Assembly: GCA_031399085.1 (NCBI GenBank)
Contig: JANNOQ010000033.1
Span: 186,001 to 250,000 of the forward strand
From: R-RK-3 sp031399085
GTDB lineage: Bacteria; Pseudomonadota; Alphaproteobacteria; Rhizobiales; Rhodomicrobiaceae
DNA length: 64,000 nucleotides
Direction of reading: 5' to 3'
Below the pieces are notes generated by a model that saw only the letters and a program-made list of their open reading frames with translations, made no database searches and was not told the DNA's origin. Positions 16,881-26,610 of this stretch are shown here, piece by piece. Every line of letters begins with the position of its first letter. Positions within the stretch are counted from its first letter, which is position 1. The translations under genes and the position numbers were made by a program.

Positions 16881-17279
16881 TTAGACTTCTTCGTCATCTT
16901 CGCGCGGACCGCCGATGATCCCCGTCACGTCGCCGCCATCGTCGTCTTCCTCGACTTCAATGAAGGCTTCATCGTCCTTCAGATCGGCCTCGTCATCCTC
17001 GATCACGACCAGATCATCGCCCTCCAGATCGGGCAGATCGGCTTCCTCGGCCGCAGCTTCGTCGAGCGAAATCACTTCGACCGGGGCGGCCGTGACCACA
17101 TCGTCATCGTCGTCTTCAACGGCATTGCCTGCGGGTGCGGGTTTCTGACGCCCCCCCTCCTGCTTCTGGAACACGACATGGCAGATCGGACAAATAATGG
17201 GATCGCGGCTCAAATCGTAGAATTTGCTGCCGCAATTTTGGCAAACCCGCTTCGTGCCTCGGGCAGCTTTTGTTGACAT
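16881..17279 (-). CDS. FYDLN-acid domain protein (TIGR02300 family)
   Basis: 132 residues. The N-terminal 45 residues form a zinc ribbon, CQNC (13-16) and CPIC, around the diagnostic SKFYDLSRDPIICP motif. The remainder is extremely acidic, with runs of Asp and Glu and an ending PREDDEEV. The family is confined largely to alphaproteobacteria and its function is not known. It sits convergent with the acyl-CoA dehydrogenase gene and divergent from aroA, an arrangement I recall as common in Hyphomicrobiales. Confidence 0.93.
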   Translation of the reverse strand: MSTKAARGTKRVCQNCGSKFYDLSRDPIICPICHVVFQKQEGGRQKPAPAGNAVEDDDDDVVTAAPVEVISLDEAAAEEADLPDLEGDDLVVIEDDEADLKDDEAFIEVEEDDDGGDVTGIIGGPREDDEEV

Positions 17280-17486
17280 GAAATTGCCTCGTAAAACGTC
17301 AATCGGACCTTTGTGGGGAGTTGGCGAATTGCATACCCACGGATCACGTGCCGTGTCAAAGCGAAATCGCCCGGCTGGGCGCCGCCACGATTGAGAATTG
17401 ACAGCCGGGCTTTCGCGCGGCTCTATGACGCCCCAGAGGCTTCATGCCGAACGCCCCGTTTTCGCTCAACGCACGGGCTTTTTGAC

Positions 17487-18815
17487 ATGCCAATGCTTGC
17501 CGCCGCCCAATCGGGGCCGCTATCGGGCCGCGCCAAGGCGCCTGGGGATAAATCCATTTCGCATCGCGCGCTGATGTTTGGCGCGCTTGCCATCGGCGAA
17601 ACACGCATCACGGGGCTTTTGGAGGCGGGCGACGTTCTGGCAACCGCGCGCATCGTGGCGCAGCTCGGCGCTGGCGTGGCCACGTCCGACGGCGTGTGGA
17701 CGGTCATCGGCCGGGGCATTGGGGGCCTGACATCGCCCGCTGAGCCGCTCGATTTCGGCAATTCCGGCACCGGCGCGCGGCTGATGGCGGGGATCGTCGC
17801 GGGCCATCCCATCGAGGCCGTCTTCACGGGCGACGCCTCGCTCAGCCGCCGCCCGATGGGCCGGGTTTTGAAACCGCTGCGGCTGATGGGGCTGACCATC
17901 GCCGAGGGCAATAAGGATACGCTGCCGCTGACCCTGCGTGGCACGGGCGACGTCATCCCGATCGTTTACACGCTGCCCTTCCCTTCGGCGCAGGTGAAAT
18001 CCGCGATCCTGCTCGCCGGCCTCAATTCCCCCGGCGAGACCTCGGTCATCGAGCGGGAGGCGACGCGCGACCATACGGAAAAGCTATTGACCTATCTCGG
18101 CGCGCAGGTCTGGGTGGAGGACACGCCGGACGGGCGCATCGTCACGCTGAAGGGCCAGCCGATCTTGAAGGGCCGCCCGATCGCGGTGCCCGCCGATCCC
18201 AGTTCAGCCGCCTTTCCCGCCGCCGCCGCGCTGATCTGCCCCGGCTCCGACATCGTCATCGAGAATGTGCTGATCAATCCGACGCGGATCGGTTTTTATG
18301 AGACCGTGATCGAAATGGGCGCCGATGTGAGTTTCGAGAATCGCCGCGAGCAGGGCGGCGAGCCGGTTAGCGACATTCGAGTCCGGCATCGTCCGCTGCG
18401 CGGCGTCCGCGTGCCGGCGGATCGCGCACCCTCGATGATCGACGAATATCCGGTGCTGGCCACGCTCGCCGCTTATGCCGAGGGCGAGACGCGGATGGAA
18501 GGGCTGGCCGAATTGCGGGTGAAGGAAAGCGATCGCCTCGCCTCCACCGAAGCTGGCCTGCGTGCCTGCGGCGTCGACGCCGTCGCGGGGGCGGACAGCC
18601 TGACCGTGCGCGGCGGTCCTGTCCCGGGCGGCGCGACGGTGAAGACCGATATGGACCACCGCATCGCCATGGCATTTTTGACCCTTGGGCTGGGCGCCCG
18701 GTCGCCCGTCGCCGTCGATGACATCTCCATGATTGAAACCAGCTTTCCCAATTTCGTCAGCCTGATGACCGGACTCGGAGCGCGCTTTGCGCCGCGCGGA
18801 GACGGGCCAGCATGA
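17487..18815 (+). CDS. aroA: EPSP synthase, class II
   Basis: 442 residues. The enzyme joins phosphoenolpyruvate to shikimate-3-phosphate in the shikimate pathway. Landmarks are GDKSISHRALMFGALA (20-35), DFGNSGTGARLM (89-100), SRRPMGRVLKPLR, SAQVKSAILLAGLN, APSMIDEYPVLA and ELRVKESDRL. The sequence follows the CP4-type class II pattern, but position 94 is Gly where the glyphosate-insensitive CP4 enzyme has Ala. The ATG at 17487 is chosen since homology begins at QSGPLSGRAKAPGDKS; a frame back to 17313 adds unrelated sequence. cmk overlaps its end by 4 bp. Confidence 0.95.
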   Translation: MPMLAAAQSGPLSGRAKAPGDKSISHRALMFGALAIGETRITGLLEAGDVLATARIVAQLGAGVATSDGVWTVIGRGIGGLTSPAEPLDFGNSGTGARLMAGIVAGHPIEAVFTGDASLSRRPMGRVLKPLRLMGLTIAEGNKDTLPLTLRGTGDVIPIVYTLPFPSAQVKSAILLAGLNSPGETSVIEREATRDHTEKLLTYLGAQVWVEDTPDGRIVTLKGQPILKGRPIAVPADPSSAAFPAAAALICPGSDIVIENVLINPTRIGFYETVIEMGADVSFENRREQGGEPVSDIRVRHRPLRGVRVPADRAPSMIDEYPVLATLAAYAEGETRMEGLAELRVKESDRLASTEAGLRACGVDAVAGADSLTVRGGPVPGGATVKTDMDHRIAMAFLTLGLGARSPVAVDDISMIETSFPNFVSLMTGLGARFAPRGDGPA

Positions 18816-19450
18816 TCATCGCCATCGACGGGCCGGCCGCCTCCGGCAAAGGCACGCTCGCCAAGCGCATCGCGCGGCGTTACGGCCTTGCCCATCTCGA
18901 TACCGGAATGCTCTACCGAGCCGTCGCGCGCGACATGATCGCCTCCGGCCAAAGGCTCGAAGACATCGCCGCCGCCGAGCGTGCCGCCCGTTCGCTCGAC
19001 CCGGCAACGCTGGAAGATTCCGCGCTGCGCGCCCGGCATATGGGCGAAGCGGCCTCTGTCATCGCGCAGGTTCCGGCCGTGCGCGCGGCCCTGTTCGAAG
19101 CGCAGAAGGCGTTCGCCACGCAACGTCGCGGCGTCGTGGTGGAGGGGCGGGATATCGGCACGGTGATCTTTCCGGACGCCGATGTGAAGCTGTACATCAC
19201 CGCCGAACTTGCGGAACGCGCGCGCCGGCGCCATCTTGAACTCTTGGCGCTTGGCGAGACAATCAACGAGGACGCAGTGGTCGCCGACCTCGAAAAACGA
19301 GACTGGCGCGACCAGCACCGCGCGGCTTCCCCCTTGCGGATGGCGGACGACGCACACTTGCTCGACACCACGAAATTGGATATAGAAACAGCATTCTTCG
19401 CCGCCGTGAGATTGATCGACGCCGCGATTGGCCGCTCTTTTCAGCCCTAG
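18812..19450 (+). CDS. cmk: Cytidylate kinase
   Basis: 212 residues. It phosphorylates CMP/dCMP with ATP. The P-loop is GPAASGKGT (7-15); HLDTGMLYRAVA, VVEGRDIGTVIFPDADVKLYITA and KRDWRDQHRAASPL are typical of bacterial Cmk. The start ATG overlaps the aroA stop as ATGA, so translation is coupled. The order aroA-cmk-rpsA is widespread in proteobacteria. Confidence 0.96.
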   Translation: MIIAIDGPAASGKGTLAKRIARRYGLAHLDTGMLYRAVARDMIASGQRLEDIAAAERAARSLDPATLEDSALRARHMGEAASVIAQVPAVRAALFEAQKAFATQRRGVVVEGRDIGTVIFPDADVKLYITAELAERARRRHLELLALGETINEDAVVADLEKRDWRDQHRAASPLRMADDAHLLDTTKLDIETAFFAAVRLIDAAIGRSFQP

Positions 19451-19549
19451 CAGACTATTTTTCCGCTGGGGGGTGAGAGTTTAAAGGCTTCGTCATCGGG
19501 TGCGGTCTACTCTCTCCGGCAAAAAGAACTCAACGAATATCGGTCTTCA

Positions 19550-19592
19550 CCTCTCCTTGCCGGCAGGGAGAGGCGGCCGTTTATTCTTTTTG
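19550..19592 (+). terminator. Hairpin with T-rich tail between cmk and rpsA
   Basis: CCTCTCC (19550-19556) pairs with GGAGAGG (19567-19573), extended inward across a TTGC/GCAG portion to a near-perfect stem, and followed 9-18 bases later by TTTATTCTTTTT. It lies in the 180-bp leader of rpsA. It could terminate cmk transcripts or act in an rpsA leader. Palindromes built on CTCTCC/GGAGAG are also common intergenic repeats in this bacterial group. Confidence 0.4.
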
Positions 19593-19631
19593 GCGTCTCG
19601 CGCGCCGCACCAACAGCCGGCAGGGACTTTA

Positions 19632-21389
<1,758 letters not shown>

Positions 21390-21517
21390 GATCGCCCGGG
21401 AGGCTTCAGTTCAGATTGGAGCCTTCCCATCTAAAGGTCGGGATGCGTCGGCGCAAGCTCGCGCCGTGAGCCAGCAAAGCATGGTCTCGACATTTCCCTG
21501 GAGGAACTGGGTCCGTC

Positions 21518-22489
21518 ATGACGCTTGAAGCCGACAGCCTTGCCGAACGCCGCCGTTTGAAACGCCGCATCAGCTTCTGGCGCATCGGGGCCATTCTGTT
21601 TGCCGTCGTGGCCATCGTCGGCATCGTCGCCAGCCGCGGTGACAACGTCCTGGCCGAGTTCGGCTTCAACCCCTATGTGGCGCGGGTAAGCGTGGAAGGT
21701 TTCATCGGCGATGACCGCGAACAGCGCAAGCTACTCGCAGCCATCGGCGAGTCGGAGCAGGTGCGCGGCGTTGTGGTGTTCGTCAACAGCCCCGGCGGCA
21801 CAACGGCTGGCGGCGAGGCGCTGTACAATTCGCTGCGCCGGCTGGCTGAGAAGAAGCCGGTCGTGGCGGTGTTCGGCACTGCGGCGACCTCGGCGGCCTA
21901 TCTGGCCGGCATTGCCGCCGATCATATCGTGGCGCGCGGCAACACCATCACCGGCTCCGTCGGCGTCATTCTGCAATATGCCGATGTGTCCGAGCTCATG
22001 AAGACCTTGGGCGTCAAGGTGGAGGAAGTCCGCAGCGGTCAGCTCAAGGCGGTTCCCTCGCCCTTCACGCCAGCCGATCCGGCGGCTCGCGCGCTGGTGG
22101 AAGAGCTTGTGAATGAATCGCGCGTCTGGTTCACAGATATTGTGACGCAAAGGCGCGCGCTGAACCCCGAGATCGCCGAGCAGATCAAGAGCGGGCGCAT
22201 TTATACCGGGCGTCAGGCGCTCGAAATCGGTCTGATCGACGAGATCGGCGATGAGGAGAGCGCGCTCCGGTGGTTGCAGGACAAGCGTGCCGTGCCCAAG
22301 GGTCTTGAAGTGATCGACCGGAAGCAGGAAAGCTCGTCCAGCTCGTTTCTCATGCGCAGCATCGCCGAGGGCGCGGGCGCGCTATTCGGCGGGGTTTTCG
22401 AGCAAACCGCGCGGCTGATCGCAGGCAGTGCTCAATTTAACCAGCTTGACGGCCTCATCTCGCTTTGGCACCCTCAAAATCAACAATAA
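21518..22489 (+). CDS. sppA: Signal peptide peptidase SppA (short form)
   Basis: 323 residues, membrane-bound serine protease of family S49. One N-terminal transmembrane helix (IGAILFAVVAIVGIVA, 23-38) anchors it; VVFVNSPGGTTAGGEALYNSL is the oxyanion region. The Ser-Lys dyad is Ser125 (GTAATSAAYLAG) and Lys177 (SGQLKAVPSPF). It removes leftover signal peptides in the membrane. Members of this length form a single S49 domain rather than the double-domain SppA67K. ihfB follows after 36 bp. Confidence 0.93.
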   Translation: MTLEADSLAERRRLKRRISFWRIGAILFAVVAIVGIVASRGDNVLAEFGFNPYVARVSVEGFIGDDREQRKLLAAIGESEQVRGVVVFVNSPGGTTAGGEALYNSLRRLAEKKPVVAVFGTAATSAAYLAGIAADHIVARGNTITGSVGVILQYADVSELMKTLGVKVEEVRSGQLKAVPSPFTPADPAARALVEELVNESRVWFTDIVTQRRALNPEIAEQIKSGRIYTGRQALEIGLIDEIGDEESALRWLQDKRAVPKGLEVIDRKQESSSSSFLMRSIAEGAGALFGGVFEQTARLIAGSAQFNQLDGLISLWHPQNQQ

Positions 22490-22525
22490 ACAGGAAGTAG
22501 AACGCCAAGGCCGGAACGGGCAATC

Positions 22526-22867
22526 ATGATAAAATCGGAGCTTATCGAAAAAATCGCGGGCGGAAATCCGCATCTTTTTCAGCGTGATGTCGAGCTTATA
22601 GTCAACGTAATATTTGACGAAATTATTACTTCGCTGGCTAAGGGTGAGCGCGTCGAGTTACGCGGGTTTGGGGCGTTTTCGGTCAAACGCCGGCCAGCGC
22701 GAGCCGGCCGGAACCCCAGAACCGGCGAGCAGGTCTTCGTGGAGGAGAAATTCGTTCCCTACTTCAAGACCGGCAAGGAATTGCGTTTGCGCATGAATAA
22801 TGATTCTGAAACCAAATCCAAGGTACGATCCGCGCCCAAAGCGAAGAGCAAAAAGAAAAAGGCTTGA
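22526..22867 (+). CDS. ihfB: Integration host factor beta subunit
   Basis: 113 residues. The HU/IHF fold is evident from MIKSELIEKIAGGNPHL, ELRGFGAFSVKRRPARAGRNPRTGE and FVPYFKTGKELRLRMN. The beta-arm R-NPRTG motif is intact. A basic tail of about 18 residues (KAKSKKKKA at the end) extends beyond the usual 94-100 residue length. IHF bends DNA as an alpha-beta heterodimer; the alpha gene is not in the window. It is in the typical position after rpsA and sppA. Confidence 0.96.
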   Translation: MIKSELIEKIAGGNPHLFQRDVELIVNVIFDEIITSLAKGERVELRGFGAFSVKRRPARAGRNPRTGEQVFVEEKFVPYFKTGKELRLRMNNDSETKSKVRSAPKAKSKKKKA

Positions 22868-22891
22868 TCTGCCGCCAAGCTGGAGCTGCAT

Positions 22892-23263
22892 ATGCGATCC
22901 GTCCGCTATCTTATTCTATTCGTGCTCGCCATCGTGGCGATCGCCTTTGCCGTGGGGAACCGGCATTTGGTACGTTTCGTCTTCGATCCCGTCGCGGGAC
23001 CCGACAGCGCCTTTGCCTTCGAGGCGCCGCTGTTCGTCTTTCTGTTCTGCGCGCTGCTGACCGGCTTTCTGATCGGCGGCTTCGCAACCTGGCTGGGCCA
23101 AGCGCGCTGGCGTAATGCTGCCAAGCGCCGCGCCCACGAATTGTTCGAGCTGAAGAAGGAAAATGAGCGGGTCAGCCGGCATTTGCGCGTGATGGAGCGC
23201 GCCCCGCAAATCCGCGCCTTCACCGCTCAGACAGACGCGCAAGAGCGTCCGCGCATTCATTAG
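22892..23263 (+). CDS. LapA-domain (DUF1049) inner-membrane protein
   Basis: 123 residues. Two transmembrane helices, YLILFVLAIVAIAFAVGN (6-23) and LFVFLFCALLTGFLIGGFATWL, separated by about 25 residues, are followed by a cytoplasmic basic helix with KRRAHELFELKKENERVSRHL, likely a coiled coil. This is the LapA/YciS pattern; in E. coli the relatives assist lipopolysaccharide assembly control. It follows ihfB after 24 bp, as in many proteobacteria, and is 3 bp upstream of the RidA gene. Confidence 0.85.
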   Translation: MRSVRYLILFVLAIVAIAFAVGNRHLVRFVFDPVAGPDSAFAFEAPLFVFLFCALLTGFLIGGFATWLGQARWRNAAKRRAHELFELKKENERVSRHLRVMERAPQIRAFTAQTDAQERPRIH

Positions 23264-23266
23264 CGC

Positions 23267-23662
23267 ATGAGCAGACGCCTTATCTCATCCGGTTCGACCT
23301 TCGAAAGCGAGATCGGCTATTCGCGCGCCGTTGTCATGGATGACTGGGTGTTTTTGTCCGGCACGACCGGCTTCGATTACGCCGCGATGACCATCAGCGA
23401 CGACGTCGCCGCCCAATGCGAGCAGGCGCTGCGCAATGTCGAAGCCGCACTTGCCGAGGCCGGCGCCACGCTGGGCGATGTGGTCCGCGTGCTGTATATC
23501 CTGCCCAACCGCGACGATTTTCCGGCCTGCTGGCCCATCCTGAAAAGCCGGTTCGGCGAGATCCGCCCGGCCTCGACGATGATCGAGGCAGGGCTCGCCG
23601 ACCCCCGGATGCGCTTCGAGGTTGAAGTCACGGCGCGGCTTGGCGGCGGCGGCGGCGCTTAG
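23267..23662 (+). CDS. RidA/YjgF-family protein
   Basis: 131 residues. Family features are GYSRAVVMDDWVFLSGTTGFD, QALRNVEAALAEAGATLGDVVRV and PASTMIEAGLADPRMRFEVEVTA. RidA proteins hydrolyse reactive enamine/imine intermediates released by PLP enzymes. In archetypal RidA the active arginine is in the C-terminal IEA-x-A motif; here the sequence MRFEVEV replaces IEIEAVA, so the activity may differ from true RidA. A glycine run ends the protein. Start is 3 bp after the lapA-like gene. Confidence 0.88.
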   Translation: MSRRLISSGSTFESEIGYSRAVVMDDWVFLSGTTGFDYAAMTISDDVAAQCEQALRNVEAALAEAGATLGDVVRVLYILPNRDDFPACWPILKSRFGEIRPASTMIEAGLADPRMRFEVEVTARLGGGGGA

Positions 23663-23746
23663 CCCGGCATCTGAAATGCGGGTAAATTCGAACCGCAATC
23701 TCCAAGGTCTTGCCGCCACAGAGCCGCCATCAAGCTCCTGTCACAC

Positions 23747-23776
23747 TTGCAATTGCTGCACCGCACTTGCTATAGC
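23747..23776 (+). promoter_or_regulatory. Candidate sigma70 promoter for the trp genes
   Basis: TTGCAA (23747-23752), an 18-bp spacer and TATAGC (23771-23776) lie 40 bp before the trpF start. I see no leader peptide rich in Trp codons between them. Confidence 0.35.
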
Positions 23777-23815
23777 CTACGTCTTTCTCGTGTGGCGAAG
23801 GGAACGGGTGCGCCA

Positions 23816-24487
23816 GTGAGCACCGACGTCAAAATCTGCGGACTGAAGACGCTCGAAGCGCTCGAAGCGGCCATTGCGGCCGGAGCCAGCCATTATGGCA
23901 TGGTGTTTTTCCCGCGCAGCCCTCGCAATATCGGTCTCAGCAACGCCCGAACGCTCGTCGAAGCCGGGCGCGGCCGCATCGTCAGCGTCGCTCTGGTCGT
24001 CGACGCGACGGACGCTGAGATCGAGGCCATTATCGCCGCCGCCGACCCGGACATGATCCAGCTTCACGGCTCGGAAACGCCAGCTCGCGCCGCCGAAATC
24101 CGCGCATTGGCGCACCGGCCGATCATCAAGGCGATCAGCGTCGCGGCCGAAGGCGACGCCGAACGCGCATTCGCCTACCGGGGCGCCACCGACCTGATCC
24201 TGTTCGACGCGAAACCGCCGCGTGACGAAAGCGGCGCGCTGCCCGGCGGCAACGGGCTGCGTTTCGATTGGCGGCTGCTCGCACCAGTGCGCGGCAAACT
24301 GCCGTTCATGCTTTCCGGCGGACTGACGCCTGACAATGTCGGCGAAGCGATCGCCATGACCCGAGCCGCGATTGTGGATGTGTCCTCCGGCGTCGAAAGC
24401 GCGCCTGGCGAAAAGGATGTCGCGCTGATCCGGCAATTCGTCACCGCGGCAAAATCAGCCGCGCTGCAAGAGGTCGCGCATGAGTAA
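23816..24487 (+). CDS. trpF: Phosphoribosylanthranilate isomerase
   Basis: 223 residues, TIM barrel that converts phosphoribosylanthranilate to CdRP in tryptophan synthesis. KICGLK near the N-terminus holds the catalytic Cys8; VVDATDAEIEAII, IQLHGSETPAR, LFDAKPP and VDVSSGVESAPGEKD follow the family. The GTG at 23816 gives the standard N-terminus (STDVKICGL) and is preceded by GAAGGGA; an ORF start at 23747 would place the promoter inside the gene. It overlaps trpB by 8 bp. Confidence 0.95.
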   Translation: MSTDVKICGLKTLEALEAAIAAGASHYGMVFFPRSPRNIGLSNARTLVEAGRGRIVSVALVVDATDAEIEAIIAAADPDMIQLHGSETPARAAEIRALAHRPIIKAISVAAEGDAERAFAYRGATDLILFDAKPPRDESGALPGGNGLRFDWRLLAPVRGKLPFMLSGGLTPDNVGEAIAMTRAAIVDVSSGVESAPGEKDVALIRQFVTAAKSAALQEVAHE

Positions 24488-25709
24488 TCATATCGACGCC
24501 GCGCCCAACAGCTTCCGCACCGGTCCCGACGAAAGCGGGCATTTCGGTTTGTATGGCGGCCGCTTCGTCGCCGAAACCTTGATGCCGCTCATTTTGGCGC
24601 TGGAAGACGCCTATGAGGCCGCCAAGCGCGACCCAGGCTTCCAGGCCGAGCTCGACCAGCTCAATGCGCATTATTCCGGGCGCCCCAGCCCGCTCTACTT
24701 CGCCGAGCGGCTGACGGAGCATTTCGGCGGCGCGAAAATCTACTTCAAGCGCGACGAGCTGAATCACACCGGCTCGCACAAGATCAACAACTGCCTCGGC
24801 CAAATTTTGCTCGCCCGCCGCATGGGCAAGACGCGCATCATCGCCGAGACCGGCGCAGGCCAGCACGGCGTCGCCGTCGCGACCGTGGCGGCGCGTTTCG
24901 GCCTGCCCTGCGTCGTCTATATGGGCGCCACCGACATCGAACGGCAAAAGCCGAACGTTTTCCGCATGAAGTTGCTGGGCGCGGAGGTCAAACCTGTCAC
25001 CTCGGGCAACGGCACCCTCAAAGACGCAATGAACGACGCGCTGCGTGACTGGGTGGCCAATGTCGAGGACACGTTTTACATCATCGGCACGGTCGCGGGG
25101 CCGCATCCCTATCCGGCGATGGTGCGCGATTTCCAGTCGGTGATCGGCCGCGAGGTGCGCGAGCAAATGCTGGAGCGCGAAGGCCGCCTGCCCGACACGC
25201 TGCTCGCCTGCATCGGCGGCGGCTCGAACGCCATGGGTCTCTTTCACGATTTTCTCGACGACCGGCAGATCGCGATTTATGGCGTCGAAGCGGGCGGCCA
25301 CGGCCTAGAGGTGCCGAACGGCCACGCCGCCTCGATGAATGGCGGACGGCCCGGCGTTCTGCATGGCAATCGCACCTATCTTCTGCAGAATGATGATGGA
25401 CAAATTCTCGAAGGCCATTCCATCTCGGCCGGGCTGGATTATCCTGGCGTCGGTCCGGAACATGCCTGGCTGCGGGATAGTGGCCGCGTGAAATACGTCT
25501 CGGCGACCGATAAGGAGGCGCTGGTGGCGTTTCAACTTTGCACGAAGCTGGAGGGCATTATTCCAGCGCTGGAACCGGCCCATGCGCTGGCTTACTTGGC
25601 CAAGCTTGCGCCGGGATTGACGAAGGACAACCTACTGGTGATGAACATGTGCGGGCGGGGCGATAAGGATATTTTCGCCGTCGCCGGTCATCTCGGGATG
25701 GAAATGTAG
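24480..25709 (+). CDS. trpB: Tryptophan synthase beta subunit
   Basis: 409 residues, full length. The PLP lysine is K101 in HTGSHKINNCLG; AETGAGQHGVAVA, CIGGGSNAMGLFHDFL and GLDYPGVGPEHAWL are the other landmarks of TrpB1. It condenses indole with serine. Overlap with trpF (8 bp) and a 13-bp gap to trpA show an operon; alpha and beta proteins form the alpha2-beta2 complex. Confidence 0.98.
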   Translation: MSNHIDAAPNSFRTGPDESGHFGLYGGRFVAETLMPLILALEDAYEAAKRDPGFQAELDQLNAHYSGRPSPLYFAERLTEHFGGAKIYFKRDELNHTGSHKINNCLGQILLARRMGKTRIIAETGAGQHGVAVATVAARFGLPCVVYMGATDIERQKPNVFRMKLLGAEVKPVTSGNGTLKDAMNDALRDWVANVEDTFYIIGTVAGPHPYPAMVRDFQSVIGREVREQMLEREGRLPDTLLACIGGGSNAMGLFHDFLDDRQIAIYGVEAGGHGLEVPNGHAASMNGGRPGVLHGNRTYLLQNDDGQILEGHSISAGLDYPGVGPEHAWLRDSGRVKYVSATDKEALVAFQLCTKLEGIIPALEPAHALAYLAKLAPGLTKDNLLVMNMCGRGDKDIFAVAGHLGMEM

Positions 25710-25722
25710 GCTGGAGACGATT

Positions 25723-26595
25723 TTGCCGCGAACGAGGATCGACGAGACATTTGCAAGGCTGAAGGGCACCGAGAACCGGCCAGCCCTGGTGACCTTCATC
25801 ACCGCCGGCGATCCAGGCTATGCAAGCTCGCTCGACCTTCTGCGCGCGCTCCCTGCGGCTGGCGCGGACATCATCGAACTCGGAATGCCGTTCTCCGACC
25901 CTATGGCTGACGGTCCGGCGATCCAGGCGTCGTCCTTTCGGGCGCTGAAGGGCGGCCAGACGCTGCGCAAGACGCTCGACATGGTCCGCAGCTTCCGCGA
26001 GACGGATAGCGCGACCCCCATCGTACTGATGGGCTACTACAATCCGATCTATATTTATGGCTCCGAGGCTTTCGTCCGCGACGCGGCCGCCGCAGGTGTT
26101 GACGGCCTGATTGTGGTAGATGTGCCGCCGGAAGAGGATCGCGAGATTTGCCTCCCCGCTATCGCCGCCGGTCTCAATTTCATCCGCCTCGCGACACCGA
26201 CCACGGACGCCAAGCGCCTCCCCGCCGTCCTGGCCAACACCAGCGGCTTTGTTTATTATGTCTCCATCGCGGGCATCACGGGCACGCAGGCGCCCGACCT
26301 AGCCGCCGTCAAGGGCAGCGTGGCGCGGATCAAGGGGCACACCGCCTTGCCGGTCTGCGTGGGTTTCGGGGTCAAGTCGCCGGAGCAGGTCGAGGCGATT
26401 GGCGCTTATGCCGATGGCGTCGTGGTTGGGTCCGCGCTTGTGAATGTCGTGGCTGACAGTCTGGACAAGGACGGTTGCGCAACACCATCTACAGTTGCGG
26501 GCGTCACGTCGCTGGTGTCGCAGCTTGCAAAAGGGTTGGTCCGGCGTTCATCGCCGATCGCCGCCGCGCCGTATGATCAGACGGTTTCAGCGTAA
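25723..26595 (+). CDS. trpA: Tryptophan synthase alpha subunit
   Basis: 290 residues. FITAGDPGYASSLDLL, the catalytic Glu52 in IIELGMPFSDPMADGP with Asp63, and YYVSIAGITGTQ are family features. It cleaves indole-3-glycerol phosphate and passes indole to TrpB. The start appears to be TTG at 25723 with GGAGA upstream. The C-terminus is some 15 residues longer than average and low in complexity. Confidence 0.96.
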   Translation: MPRTRIDETFARLKGTENRPALVTFITAGDPGYASSLDLLRALPAAGADIIELGMPFSDPMADGPAIQASSFRALKGGQTLRKTLDMVRSFRETDSATPIVLMGYYNPIYIYGSEAFVRDAAAAGVDGLIVVDVPPEEDREICLPAIAAGLNFIRLATPTTDAKRLPAVLANTSGFVYYVSIAGITGTQAPDLAAVKGSVARIKGHTALPVCVGFGVKSPEQVEAIGAYADGVVVGSALVNVVADSLDKDGCATPSTVAGVTSLVSQLAKGLVRRSSPIAAAPYDQTVSA

Positions 26596-26610
26596 GAGGC
26601 GTTTAAAGAC

